Source: Pseudarthrobacter enclensis (GTDB lineage: Bacteria > Actinomycetota > Actinomycetes > Actinomycetales > Micrococcaceae). Taken from it: a stretch of 64,000 nt of DNA. The stretch is from NCBI RefSeq assembly GCF_001457025.1, contig NZ_KQ758604.1, positions 1 to 64,000 on the forward strand, given 5' to 3'. Both the position numbers and the translations under genes were made by a program. The notes under the pieces were generated by a model. It saw nothing but the letters and a program-made list of their open reading frames with translations, was not told where the DNA came from and ran no database searches. Numbering within the stretch: the first letter of the stretch is position 1; each line of letters begins with the position of its first letter. Below, one piece after another: positions 26,560 to 34,606 of this stretch.

Positions 26560-27750
26560 CTAGCCGCCCAGCGTGTCCAGCGCCTGCCGCAGGTCCGCCC
26601 AAAGGTCCTCAACATTTTCCACTCCGACGCTGAGGCGGATCAGGTTTTCCGGAACGCTCGCCGGTTCCGCGGCGTGCCGGCGTCGGCGTTCGATCAGCGA
26701 CTCAACACCGCCCAGCGAGGTGGCCGGCAGCCACAGCTTGACCGCGCCCACCAGTTTGTCCGCGGCGTCGGCGCCGGTCAGGGCGCCGGCCGGTTTCATC
26801 TGGATGCAGATGATGGAGCCGAACCCCTTCATCTGGGACGTGGCACGCTGGTGGCCGGGGTCGCCGGGCAGGCCGGGGAAACGCACGGATTCGATGCGGG
26901 GATCATTGCTGAGGCGTCCGGCGAGGACCGCGGCGGTTTCCTGGGACCTTTCCACCCGGAGCGCGAGGGTCCGCAGGCCGCGGAGCGCCAGCCACGCTTC
27001 GAAGGGCCCGGCGATGGCGCCGTGGATGGTCCGGTGGTGAAGGAGTGCCGCGCGGATGTCAGCGTTGGAGGTCACCAGGGCGCCGAGGACGACGTCGGAG
27101 TGCCCCGCAAGGTACTTGGTCACCGAGTGGAGCACGACGTCGGACCCCAGGGTGAGGGGCTGCTGGACCAGCGGGGTGGAGAACGTGTTGTCCGTGACCA
27201 CCATGGCGCCGGCGGCGTGCGCGGCCTCGGTCAGTTCGGGGATGTCGGCGATGCCCAGCATGGGGTTGGTGGGGCTTTCCAGCCACAGCATCGCCGCGGC
27301 CTTGGCGTCCGGCCCCGCCGGGGCCAGTGCCTCCTTGACCGCACCGGTATCGGCGATGTCCACTGTCCGCAACTCGATGAAGCCTTTCTGCGCCAGCTCC
27401 GCCGCCATCACCAGGGTTCCCGAGTAGCTGTGGGTGGGCATGACCAGCACCCCGCCGGCGGGAACCAGGGAGAGGGCTGCGCTCACGGCGGCCAGGCCAG
27501 AGGCAAAGAGCAGGCCGGGGAGCTCGGCGCCTTCCAGCTGGCCAAGGGCCTCTTCGAACGGGTCCCAGGTGGGGTTGGAGTACCTGCCGTAGCCACGGTC
27601 CCCGTCACCAAGCGGGCCGGTGCCAAAGTAGGTGGAGGAAAGGACGATGGGCGGATTGACCGGCTGGTCCCTGTCCCGTGGCGGCCGGCCCGAGGCGACC
27701 ACCACGGTTTCGGCGGACAGGCCGGCCAACTGCTCGTGCGAAAGACTCAT
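26560..27750 (-). CDS. Cystathionine gamma-synthase/lyase-family PLP enzyme
   Basis: 396 residues, the usual length of Cys/Met-metabolism PLP enzymes. PLP lysine K212 lies in HSVTKYLAGHSDV; RYSNPTWDPFE, LWLESPTNP and SLGGVESLIE are family signatures. It acts in transsulfuration; synthase and lyase cannot be separated from sequence alone. Divergent from tmk. Confidence 0.85.
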   Translation of the reverse strand: MSLSHEQLAGLSAETVVVASGRPPRDRDQPVNPPIVLSSTYFGTGPLGDGDRGYGRYSNPTWDPFEEALGQLEGAELPGLLFASGLAAVSAALSLVPAGGVLVMPTHSYSGTLVMAAELAQKGFIELRTVDIADTGAVKEALAPAGPDAKAAAMLWLESPTNPMLGIADIPELTEAAHAAGAMVVTDNTFSTPLVQQPLTLGSDVVLHSVTKYLAGHSDVVLGALVTSNADIRAALLHHRTIHGAIAGPFEAWLALRGLRTLALRVERSQETAAVLAGRLSNDPRIESVRFPGLPGDPGHQRATSQMKGFGSIICIQMKPAGALTGADAADKLVGAVKLWLPATSLGGVESLIERRRRHAAEPASVPENLIRLSVGVENVEDLWADLRQALDTLGG

Positions 27751-27866
27751 GGAGACCAGCGTACTGTTTGGCCGCGGGGCTCCCGTTAAGGCCCCGGCAC
27801 AGTGCCACTGTCCACATGGCCCCGCCCGGATCGGTGAATGTCCCTGCCGGTCGGTAGGCTTGAACG

Positions 27867-28565
27867 GTGAGCAATCAGAGTGCCGGACTTTTCATCGCGT
27901 TCGAAGGCGGCGACGGCGCCGGCAAGTCCACCCAGGCCGCAAAGCTGGCCGAAGCACTCGAACGCCGCGGGCTGTCCGTGCTGCGGACCCGTGAGCCGGG
28001 CGGCACCCCCATCGGCGAGAAGCTCCGTTCCCTGGTACTGGATCACGGCCACGGCCATATCGACGCGCATACCGAGGCGCTCATTTTTGCTGCGTCCCGC
28101 GCAGCCCACGCGGTCCAGGTGATCCGTCCGGCGCTGGAGCGGGGCGAGATCGTACTGACCGACAGGTACATTGACTCCTCCGTGGCGTACCAGGGTGCCG
28201 GGCGGGACCTCGGAATGGACGCCGTGCGCTCCCTTAATGAGTGGGCCACGTCCGGGCTGCAGCCCCACCTCACCGTCCTGCTGGACGTCGAACCCCAAGT
28301 GGGCAGGACCAGGCGCACCGCCGGGGACGCAGCCGAGGACAGGCTGGAGTCCGAGGCGGACGAGTTCCACTCCCGGATCCGCGAAGCCTTCCTTGGGTTG
28401 GCAGCCCTCCGGCCCGGGTCCTACCTGGTGCTGCCGGCCAGCCGGCCGGTGGACGAGCTCGCCGCTGACATCCTGGAGCGCGTGGAGGCACTGCTTGCTG
28501 CTGTGCCGGATTCGCGGACAGGCGCCGTTGCCGCCGGCGGCGTGCAGGGCGGCAGTACCCCGTGA
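27867..28565 (+). CDS. tmk: Thymidylate kinase
   Basis: 232 residues; phosphorylates dTMP to dTDP. P-loop EGGDGAGKST, the DRY motif in LTDRYIDSSVAYQG and REPGGTPIGE are present. The C-terminal 20 residues are low-complexity. GTG start; the stop overlaps the holB GTG by 4 bp. Confidence 0.95.
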   Translation: MSNQSAGLFIAFEGGDGAGKSTQAAKLAEALERRGLSVLRTREPGGTPIGEKLRSLVLDHGHGHIDAHTEALIFAASRAAHAVQVIRPALERGEIVLTDRYIDSSVAYQGAGRDLGMDAVRSLNEWATSGLQPHLTVLLDVEPQVGRTRRTAGDAAEDRLESEADEFHSRIREAFLGLAALRPGSYLVLPASRPVDELAADILERVEALLAAVPDSRTGAVAAGGVQGGSTP

Positions 28566-29725
28566 CCGTCTGGGATGACCTGCAGGGCCAGCCCGCCGTC
28601 GTCGACCAATTGCGCCAGGCCTCCCGCGGTGAGGCGCTGACGCACGCATGGTTGTTCACCGGGCCGCCCGGATCCGGGCGTTCCAACGCGGCCAAGGCGT
28701 TCGCTGCCGCCCTGAACTGTGACCAGGAGGACGTGAACCTTCGCGGCTGCGGGCAGTGCCACGCGTGCCTCACCATCCTGGGCGAAACGCATTCCGATGT
28801 GACGTTCGTGCGCACCGAAAAGGTCACCATCACCATCGACGAAGCCCGCGACCTCGTGGCCACCGCGGGCAACAGGCCCTCCTCCGGCCGCTGGCGGATC
28901 ATCGTGGTGGAGGATGCCGACCGGATGGCCGAACGCACCACCAACGTCCTGCTCAAGGCAATTGAAGAACCCACCCCGCGGACCGTGTGGATGCTCTGCG
29001 CCCCCTCCCCCGCCGACGTGCTGGTCACCATCCGTTCGCGCTGCCGCAGCGTGGCGCTGCGGCTCCCGCCCGCCGCGGACGTCGCGGCGCTCCTGGTGAA
29101 GCGCGACGGCGTGGACCCCGCCCTGGCCGAACGCGCGGCGAGGGCGGCCCAAAGCCACGTGGGCATCGCCCGCAGGCTGGCCCGCGACCCTGCGGCCCGG
29201 GAACGCCGGCTGGAAACGGTCAGGTTCCCGCTGGGCCTTCGCGGTGTGACCGCGGCGGTCATGATGGCGGACAAACTGGTGAAGATCGCCACTGCCGAGG
29301 CCACCAGTTCCAACGAAGAACGCGATGCTGCGGAAAAGGCCGCCCTGCTGGCCACGCTCGGCGCTCCCGAGTCTGGCACCCTGCCGCCCTCGATGCGTGC
29401 CCAGGTCAGGCAGTTGGAGGACGACCAGAAACGGCGGGCCAAGCGGTCCATCACCGACTCACTGGACCGCACGCTGACGGATTTGCTGTCCTTCTACCGG
29501 GATGTCCTGATCATCCAGCTTGGGAATGCTGTTGACCTGGTGAACGTTGAGCTGAGGGGTGAACTGGAGGAGTTCGCCTCGCGGTCCACCCCGGAAACCA
29601 CCCTGGCCAGGATGGACGCCATCAACAAAGCCCGTGAACGAATCACCACCACCAACGTTGCCCCGCTGTTGGCCATTGAGTCCATGGCAGCCAGCCTGAT
29701 CCAGCCCTCCAAGGAGACACGATGA
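28562..29725 (+). CDS. holB: DNA polymerase III delta' subunit
   Basis: 387 residues, AAA+ clamp-loader subunit. It shows a P-loop-like FTGPPGSGRSNAAKAF, with arginine where ATP-hydrolysing loaders carry lysine, as expected for a delta' subunit. A CGQCHAC zinc-binding segment is visible, of which two cysteine pairs are apparent (the first cysteine upstream in ALNCD). Coupled to tmk (GTGA overlap) and to the following hydrolase (ATGA overlap). Confidence 0.92.
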   Translation: MTVWDDLQGQPAVVDQLRQASRGEALTHAWLFTGPPGSGRSNAAKAFAAALNCDQEDVNLRGCGQCHACLTILGETHSDVTFVRTEKVTITIDEARDLVATAGNRPSSGRWRIIVVEDADRMAERTTNVLLKAIEEPTPRTVWMLCAPSPADVLVTIRSRCRSVALRLPPAADVAALLVKRDGVDPALAERAARAAQSHVGIARRLARDPAARERRLETVRFPLGLRGVTAAVMMADKLVKIATAEATSSNEERDAAEKAALLATLGAPESGTLPPSMRAQVRQLEDDQKRRAKRSITDSLDRTLTDLLSFYRDVLIIQLGNAVDLVNVELRGELEEFASRSTPETTLARMDAINKARERITTTNVAPLLAIESMAASLIQPSKETR

Positions 29726-31287
29726 CTGCCCGCCCCCTGCCCGCACGCCACCGCTCCCTGATGCTGGCGGTCCGTGCCGCCGGGGCCATGGCCCTCGCCT
29801 TGGTCCTGGCCTCGTGCAGCCTCCTCAACGGGGGCGACCGCAAGCAGGAGGCCGCCACGGCCAAGGCGGACCCCTCCATTGTGGCTTCGGCGCCGGCCGG
29901 GCTGGAGAAGTTCTATTCACAGGAAGTGGTGTGGGAACCCTGTGAAGGCCAGTTCCAGTGCGCCAAAATCACGGTGCCCATGGACTACGCCAAGCCTGAC
30001 GGGGACACCATCCAGATCGCAGCCCTGCGGGCGTCCAGCACCGGCAAGAAAACGGGGAGCCTGTTGGTCAACCCCGGCGGTCCGGGCGCTTCCGGCTACG
30101 ACTTCGTCAAGGACGCGGCAACTACGCATTTCTCGCAGCCGGTCCGTGACGCCTATGACCTGGTGGGTTTTGATCCCCGCGGCGTGAAGCGCTCGGCGCC
30201 GGTCACCTGCATGACCGATGCCGAACGTGATGAGGCCCGCGCCAAAATCTATGACCTTGAAACCGACGCCGGCTTGGCCGCCGCCAGGGCGGACAACAAG
30301 GCCATCGCGGAGAAGTGTGCGGCGCAGACGGGACCGTCACTGGGCCACATCGACACCCAAAGCGCGGCCAAGGACCTCGACGTGCTGCGGGCCGTCGTCA
30401 ACGACACCAAGCTGAACTACCTGGGGTACTCCTATGGAACATTCCTCGGTTCCACTTACGCGCAGCTGTTTCCGGACAACGTGGGCCGGATGGTGCTCGA
30501 CGGTGCGCTGGACCCGGCCATCGGCAACGAGGAACTGACCAGCGGCCAGGCCGTGGCCTTCGAAAAAGCGGTGCGGACCTACGTTGCCAGCTGTGAACAG
30601 CAGAAGGACTGCCCGTTGAGCGGCGGCGTCGACGGCGGAGTGCAGCAGATCCGCGACCTGATCAACGCCGTGGAACAGCAGCCCCGTACCGCCAAGGACG
30701 GCAGGGTGGTCAACGCCACCATGTTCGTCAGCGGGCTTATCACCCCGCTGTACAACGACCAGAGCTGGCCCGCCCTGACCCAGGCGCTGGAGGCGGCCAT
30801 GACCGGCGACGTGAGCCTGATGCTGCGGTTGTCCGATCTCGGCGCCGACCGGTCCTCCAACGGCACCTACACGTCTAACTCGACGTTTGCCTTCAACGCC
30901 ATTAACTGCCTGGACTACCCGATGGTCTCCGACCCTGCGGCCATGCGGGCCGAGCAGCAGCGGCTCATGCAGGAATCCCCCACACTGGGCTACTACTTCG
31001 CCTACGGCGGCATCAACTGCGCCGACTGGCCGTACAAGAACGTCCGCACGCCCGCCCCAGTGGAGTACAACGGGGAGGCGCCCATCGTCGTCATCGGCAC
31101 CACCGGAGATCCCGCCACACCGGTTGAATGGGCGTCCTCGCTGCGCAAACAGCTGGGCAACGCCTCGCTGATGACGTGGGAGGGCGAGGGGCATACGGCC
31201 TACGGCAGGGCCAACAGCTGCCTTGAGGACAAGGTGGACAGCTACCTGGTGAGCGGCCAGGTACCGGCCGACAACACCGTGTGCTGA
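29722..31287 (+). CDS. TAP-like alpha/beta hydrolase lipoprotein
   Basis: 521 residues. Lipobox LVLASC with C32 marks it as a membrane-anchored extracellular lipoprotein. The catalytic triad is Ser237 in GYSYGTFLG, Asp in TTGDPATPVEWA and His in GEGHTAYG; the oxyanion region is NPGGPGASGYD. It resembles actinobacterial tripeptidyl aminopeptidases (SlpD/E, CaeA/Hip1 class), so a secreted aminopeptidase/esterase is likely. ATGA overlap with holB. Confidence 0.88.
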   Translation: MTARPLPARHRSLMLAVRAAGAMALALVLASCSLLNGGDRKQEAATAKADPSIVASAPAGLEKFYSQEVVWEPCEGQFQCAKITVPMDYAKPDGDTIQIAALRASSTGKKTGSLLVNPGGPGASGYDFVKDAATTHFSQPVRDAYDLVGFDPRGVKRSAPVTCMTDAERDEARAKIYDLETDAGLAAARADNKAIAEKCAAQTGPSLGHIDTQSAAKDLDVLRAVVNDTKLNYLGYSYGTFLGSTYAQLFPDNVGRMVLDGALDPAIGNEELTSGQAVAFEKAVRTYVASCEQQKDCPLSGGVDGGVQQIRDLINAVEQQPRTAKDGRVVNATMFVSGLITPLYNDQSWPALTQALEAAMTGDVSLMLRLSDLGADRSSNGTYTSNSTFAFNAINCLDYPMVSDPAAMRAEQQRLMQESPTLGYYFAYGGINCADWPYKNVRTPAPVEYNGEAPIVVIGTTGDPATPVEWASSLRKQLGNASLMTWEGEGHTAYGRANSCLEDKVDSYLVSGQVPADNTVC

Positions 31288-31316
31288 AAGCCTTACCCCG
31301 AGCGTGGGCGTCCATT

Positions 31317-31346
31317 TTGACCCGGGCGCCGGGACTCTACTACAGT
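31317..31346 (+). promoter_or_regulatory. Probable tRNA-Thr promoter
   Basis: TTGACC (31317-31322), 18-bp spacer, TACAGT (31341-31346), about 48 bp before the tRNA. The -10 sits in the loop of a 10-bp inverted repeat (31321-31330 with 31361-31370). Confidence 0.55.
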
Positions 31347-31393
31347 TGACTCTTGCATGAGGCGCCCGGGATTTTCCGGGAACTTCACGCGGT

Positions 31394-31466
31394 GCTTCCT
31401 TAGCTCAGTCGGTAGAGCGTTTCACTCGTAATGAAAAGGTCATCAGTTCGATTCTGATAGGAAGCT
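31394..31466 (+). tRNA. tRNA-Thr (anticodon CGU)
   Basis: 73-nt cloverleaf: acceptor GCTTCCT pairs with AGGAAGC (31459-31465), discriminator T. The 7-nt anticodon loop carries CGT at 31427-31429, and the T-arm contains GTTCGATTC. CCA is not encoded. Confidence 0.95.
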
Positions 31467-31472
31467 CGGGAT

Positions 31473-31517
31473 AAACCCCCTATTGCCCTGACTCTCAGGG
31501 CTTTGGGGGGGTTTTTC
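31473..31517 (+). terminator. tRNA-Thr terminator
   Basis: Nested stem: GCCCTGA/TCAGGGC inside AAACCCCC/GGGGGTTT, ending in TTTTT. Possibly bidirectional, since the nrtR-like gene ends on the other side. Confidence 0.8.
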
Positions 31518-31611
31518 GCTGGTTAAGCGGCGAATTCGGCCGGAGGCTCCACTTTTGGCGTAGTCGGATATTCCCGCGACGTCTGCTTGCAGGGCCTGGG
31601 TGGCTGCAGCG

Positions 31612-32370
31612 TTACAAATTTGTCCTTGGCCTTGCCAACGGTGGGTGGATGTGCCTGTCGGTGGCGCGGAACAGGGCCGCCGGAGCTCCCCCGCCCGGCG
31701 CTCGGGTCTTCTTCCCGGTGTCCTCCAGCTGGGGTGTCATCTTGCGGGTGAAGTTGCCGGGCGGCAGGGGTGCGTTCCAGACCGCCTCATACACGGTCCG
31801 CAGCTGCGAGAGGGTGAACTCCTCGGTCAGTAATTGGGCGGCGACGGTGGTGTACTCCATCTTTCCGGCCAGCCGGTTCAGCCCGTCCAGCAGGATCATG
31901 GAGTGGTCGAAGGCCAGTGGCCCGCTGTGATGGCCGTGCAGGATGTCATAGACCGGGTACCACCCGGCGCCGGCGGCATCGGACGCCGCGGAGACCTCAG
32001 GCAAGGCGCTGCCGTCGGTGGCGAGCAGTACCAGGTGAGCTACGGACACCACACGCATGCGGGGGTCCCGCAGCGGACCCGTGTAGGTGGCCAGCTGCTC
32101 GATGTGGACGGGCAAGTTGCCCAGGTCGAGGCCTGTCTCTTCCGCCAGCTCCCGCCGGGCGGCGTCGTCGGCCGATTCGCGGGGGCCAACGAACCCGCCC
32201 GGCAAGGCCAGCTGGTCCTTGAAGGGGTGGGCGCCGCGGCGTACCAACGCTACCTGCAGGACGCCTCCGGTGATGGCGAAAACGACCAGGTCGGCGGTCA
32301 GGGCGACCGAGGGGTAGTCGCCGGGCCGGTACGACTCAAGGTAGTCCTGCTCCGCATTCGAGCCCTTCAT
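31612..32370 (-). CDS. nrtR: NrtR-like Nudix-related transcriptional regulator
   Basis: 252 residues. The N-terminal Nudix domain has an intact Nudix box starting at GGFVGPRES and ending RRELAEETGL, so hydrolase activity on ADP-ribose-like ligands remains possible. The C-terminal half (about 150-230) fits the winged-helix of NrtR proteins (LLTEEFTLSQLRTVYEAV). NrtR represses NAD-salvage genes and is released by ADP-ribose. It is the last gene of pnuC-nadR-nrtR (ATGA overlap with nadR), and two palindromes stand at the operon promoter, supporting autoregulation. Confidence 0.8.
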   Translation of the reverse strand: MKGSNAEQDYLESYRPGDYPSVALTADLVVFAITGGVLQVALVRRGAHPFKDQLALPGGFVGPRESADDAARRELAEETGLDLGNLPVHIEQLATYTGPLRDPRMRVVSVAHLVLLATDGSALPEVSAASDAAGAGWYPVYDILHGHHSGPLAFDHSMILLDGLNRLAGKMEYTTVAAQLLTEEFTLSQLRTVYEAVWNAPLPPGNFTRKMTPQLEDTGKKTRAPGGGAPAALFRATDRHIHPPLARPRTNL

Positions 32371-33473
32371 ACGGTTGCTCCATCGAGTACCGTGCGGGTA
32401 GCCCAGGGCGGAGAGGTAAAGCCGTTGCGTTGGGCGAGGATCAGGTCAATGATCTCAGTGGCGGTCTTCATCCGCCGTTCGTGGTTCCCGGTGACGAGGA
32501 TCCAGGAGTGGCCCTCCGCGGTCAGTGTCTCCTTGAACCACTCGGTCATCTCTGCCCGTCGGTGTTCGCCTTCGCGCCAGCCGTCGTCTTCGAAGGCGAC
32601 GCCGTCGTGGTCGGTGATCAGGTACAGGTCCCGGCGGGGCAGGTGGTCCATGGCGTTGTAGGAGCCGTAGCTGCGCTCCCCCACGTAGAACCGCTCCCAC
32701 AGGGTGGTGGCGAGGGAGTCGGTGTCGGCGATGACCAGCGGGCAGGCAGCGGCCGCTGCGTTCTCGAGCTCGTTCTGCCGGGTGGCGATGACGCTGAAGT
32801 CCCGCGCGGTCCAGACCATGTCGGCCAGTACGGCGTCCGGTTTGTCGGCCCGAAGGGCGTCGAACTTCCTGTAGGTGTAGTCCCGGCCGTATTCCGGAAC
32901 GTCGGCGATCCGCGGGAACCGGGGGCGGTAGTGCTCCATCAGCGCCTTGGTCAGGGTAGTGGTGCCGGTGGATTCGGCCCCGACGATGATGACCCGGGTG
33001 GCCAACCCCTGCCGGGCGGGTGCGATCACGTACGGCCAGGCCGCTCCCAAATCGTCCCTGCAAAGCGTGCCGCTGACCGGGTAGGTGGCCCGGGACAGGT
33101 CCACGAGGACGTGCTCGGCGCTGAAGTATTCGGCCAGCTGGGTGCCGTACTCCTCGGAACTGAAGACGGCGTCAATGGCCCTAATGCCGTGGCTTTTCAG
33201 GGCCAGGCGCATGAGCTCGTTCTGGGCCTTCCAGATTTCCCCGGAGTGGTAGTCCTCGGGGCAATCGTTCGGCATCGCGATCACCTGCACGTTGGTGTCC
33301 TCGAACTCGGCAGCGAGCCATGTGGCCCGCTCGGCGACCGTGATGGATTCGAACCGGTTACCCAGGACGAGGACGGCGACCTTCCTGGACTGGGTGGCCG
33401 CGGTGGCGATCAGGTGGGCGTGGCCGGCGTGCGGCGGGTAGAACTTGCCGATGACCATGGACTGGTTGAACAT
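32367..33473 (-). CDS. nadR: NadR-like NMN adenylyltransferase / ribosylnicotinamide kinase
   Basis: 368 residues from ATG 33473, one base after the pnuC stop, with AGGAG upstream. The N-terminal nucleotidyltransferase has GKFYPPHAGH (H15, H18) and SSEEYG. The C-terminal kinase domain begins at about 159. Its P-loop reads GAESTGTTTL (165-174): the usual lysine is T171. D and N/Q motifs (VIADTDSLATTLW) are kept. Together with PnuC it would take up and convert nicotinamide riboside to NMN and NAD. Confidence 0.88.
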   Translation of the reverse strand: MFNQSMVIGKFYPPHAGHAHLIATAATQSRKVAVLVLGNRFESITVAERATWLAAEFEDTNVQVIAMPNDCPEDYHSGEIWKAQNELMRLALKSHGIRAIDAVFSSEEYGTQLAEYFSAEHVLVDLSRATYPVSGTLCRDDLGAAWPYVIAPARQGLATRVIIVGAESTGTTTLTKALMEHYRPRFPRIADVPEYGRDYTYRKFDALRADKPDAVLADMVWTARDFSVIATRQNELENAAAAACPLVIADTDSLATTLWERFYVGERSYGSYNAMDHLPRRDLYLITDHDGVAFEDDGWREGEHRRAEMTEWFKETLTAEGHSWILVTGNHERRMKTATEIIDLILAQRNGFTSPPWATRTVLDGATV

Positions 33474-33474
33474 G

Positions 33475-34140
33475 TCAGGCTCCTGCGGTGATGGTCGTGA
33501 GGGCGGCGGTGGTTTCGGCGGTACGGGTGCGCTTCCAGTCAATGAGGCCGTAGACGCACAGCGCGAGGAACCCGACGTAGAGGACGCCCGTGAGGGTCAG
33601 GCCGCGGCTGAAGTACAGCGGGATGGAGACGACGTCGATGAGGATCCAGACGTACCAGTGCTGGAAGATCTTCTTGGCCTGGCCATAGGTTGCCAGCAGG
33701 GACGCGGTAAGGACGAAGGCGTCCGGCCAGGGCACCTGGGAATCAGTCCCGTGGGTGAGGATCAAGGCTACAGCGGCAGTGCCGGCGATGGTGGCGCCGA
33801 TGCCGACGAAGGACTCCTTGGCGGTGGCGTTCCGGATGGGAAGGTCGTTCTTCGCCTCCGTGTTGGCGTTGCCGCGCATCCAGTTGATCCAGCCGTAAAC
33901 GGCGACGGCGGCGAAGATGACCTGCAGGAGCGTTTCGCCATAAAGGCCGGCGCCCAGGAACAGGAGAATGAACGCGACGTTGTTCAGGATCCCGACCGGC
34001 CAGTTCCACAGCTTCTGCTTTGCGACGCCATACACACAGGCTGCGCCGGTAACGAAGCCGATGACTTCAATCCAGCTCACGGGGGCGCCGAACAGGTCGG
34101 GGAGTGCCGCGGAATTCATCCAGTCGAGCAGTGTTGTCAT
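33475..34140 (-). CDS. pnuC: Nicotinamide riboside/mononucleotide transporter
   Basis: 221 residues with about seven membrane helices and the PnuC hallmarks WPVGILNN and WKRTRTAE near the ends. Facilitates uptake of nicotinamide riboside, which is trapped by NadR. ATG 34140 with AAGGAC upstream is the start; the frame extends a few codons into the operator region. First gene of pnuC-nadR-nrtR. Confidence 0.92.
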   Translation of the reverse strand: MTTLLDWMNSAALPDLFGAPVSWIEVIGFVTGAACVYGVAKQKLWNWPVGILNNVAFILLFLGAGLYGETLLQVIFAAVAVYGWINWMRGNANTEAKNDLPIRNATAKESFVGIGATIAGTAAVALILTHGTDSQVPWPDAFVLTASLLATYGQAKKIFQHWYVWILIDVVSIPLYFSRGLTLTGVLYVGFLALCVYGLIDWKRTRTAETTAALTTITAGA

Positions 34141-34153
34141 CGTGGTTCCGTCC

Positions 34154-34209
34154 TTAATTATCAAAATGATAATTAAAAATCTACCAAGTAATTATCAGCT
34201 TGACAATAA
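34154..34209 (-). promoter_or_regulatory. pnuC operon promoter with two NrtR-like operators
   Basis: Operator 1 (34154-34176) is a perfect TTAATTATCA-n3-TGATAATTAA. Operator 2 (34189-34209) is the near match TAATTATCA-n3-TGACAATAA. Centres lie 34 bp apart. Between and within them the minus strand has -35 TTGTCA (34201-34206, inside operator 2), a 17-bp spacer and -10 TAGATT (34178-34183); operator 1 covers the start-site region. This is a clean repression layout. Confidence 0.8.
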
Positions 34210-34364
34210 GCGAGTTCCGCGCCGCAGGCGGTTCAGTCTGTTCCTGGTGGAGGATGGGCTCCCACAGCCGTCGAAGGGTCTAAACCGCCGCAGGTAGCAT
34301 CTGCGCCGGAAACACGTAGCCACCACTCAGGCGAAACCGGTTCACGGACCATACGGTAGTGCTT

Positions 34365-34425
34365 GGGGCCGGCGGCGATGGTGCTTCATGGAGACCAGCA
34401 CCTCCCCCAGCCGTCGCCGGCCCAC
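34365..34425. repeat. Structured hairpin repeat, copy 1
   Basis: Outer stem about 13 bp (34365-34378 with 34413-34425, one bulge, one G-U); internal loop of 2 nt on the 5' side and 9 nt (TCCCCCAGC, 34404-34412) on the 3' side. Inner stem GGTGCT/AGCACC; 11-nt loop containing GGAGACC. Compare copies 2 and 3. Confidence 0.75.
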
Positions 34426-34511
34426 CCCAGCACGGTGCAGCATATAAACCCTGCGGAAACACCATCCGAATATTCGGGTTCCCTTCAGGAACCGTTCCTA
34501 CCGTGGAAGCC

Positions 34512-34572
34512 GGAGCCGGCGGCGTTGGCATCGTCTGAGATCCCGATGCCACCTCCAGCCGTCGCCGGCTCC
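34512..34572. repeat. Structured hairpin repeat, copy 2
   Basis: Outer stem GGAGCCGGCGGCG (34512-34524) with 34560-34572, one G-U; internal loop TT opposite ACCTCCAGC (34551-34559). Inner stem GGCATCG/CGATGCC; loop TCTGAGATCC. Same architecture as copy 1 with a different inner stem. Confidence 0.75.
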
Positions 34573-34606
34573 CGCCTGGAGGGCACCGACGGCCGACGGG
34601 CGAACC

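Larger units (their letters stand above)
34210..34606. other. 397-bp gene-free stretch with multiple hairpins
   Basis: No convincing gene. It lies upstream of the pnuC promoter and downstream of the NDH-2-like gene. It holds two copies of a structured hairpin repeat (listed separately), a GGTTCC-n5-GGAACC hairpin (34477-34493) and a self-complementary CGAATATTCG (34467-34476). Confidence 0.8.

Noticed and set aside
34280..34552. 90-residue minus-strand frame between pnuC and the NDH-2-like gene
   Set aside because: Overlaps hairpin repeat copy 1 and contains no protein-like pattern; the hairpins explain the sequence better.
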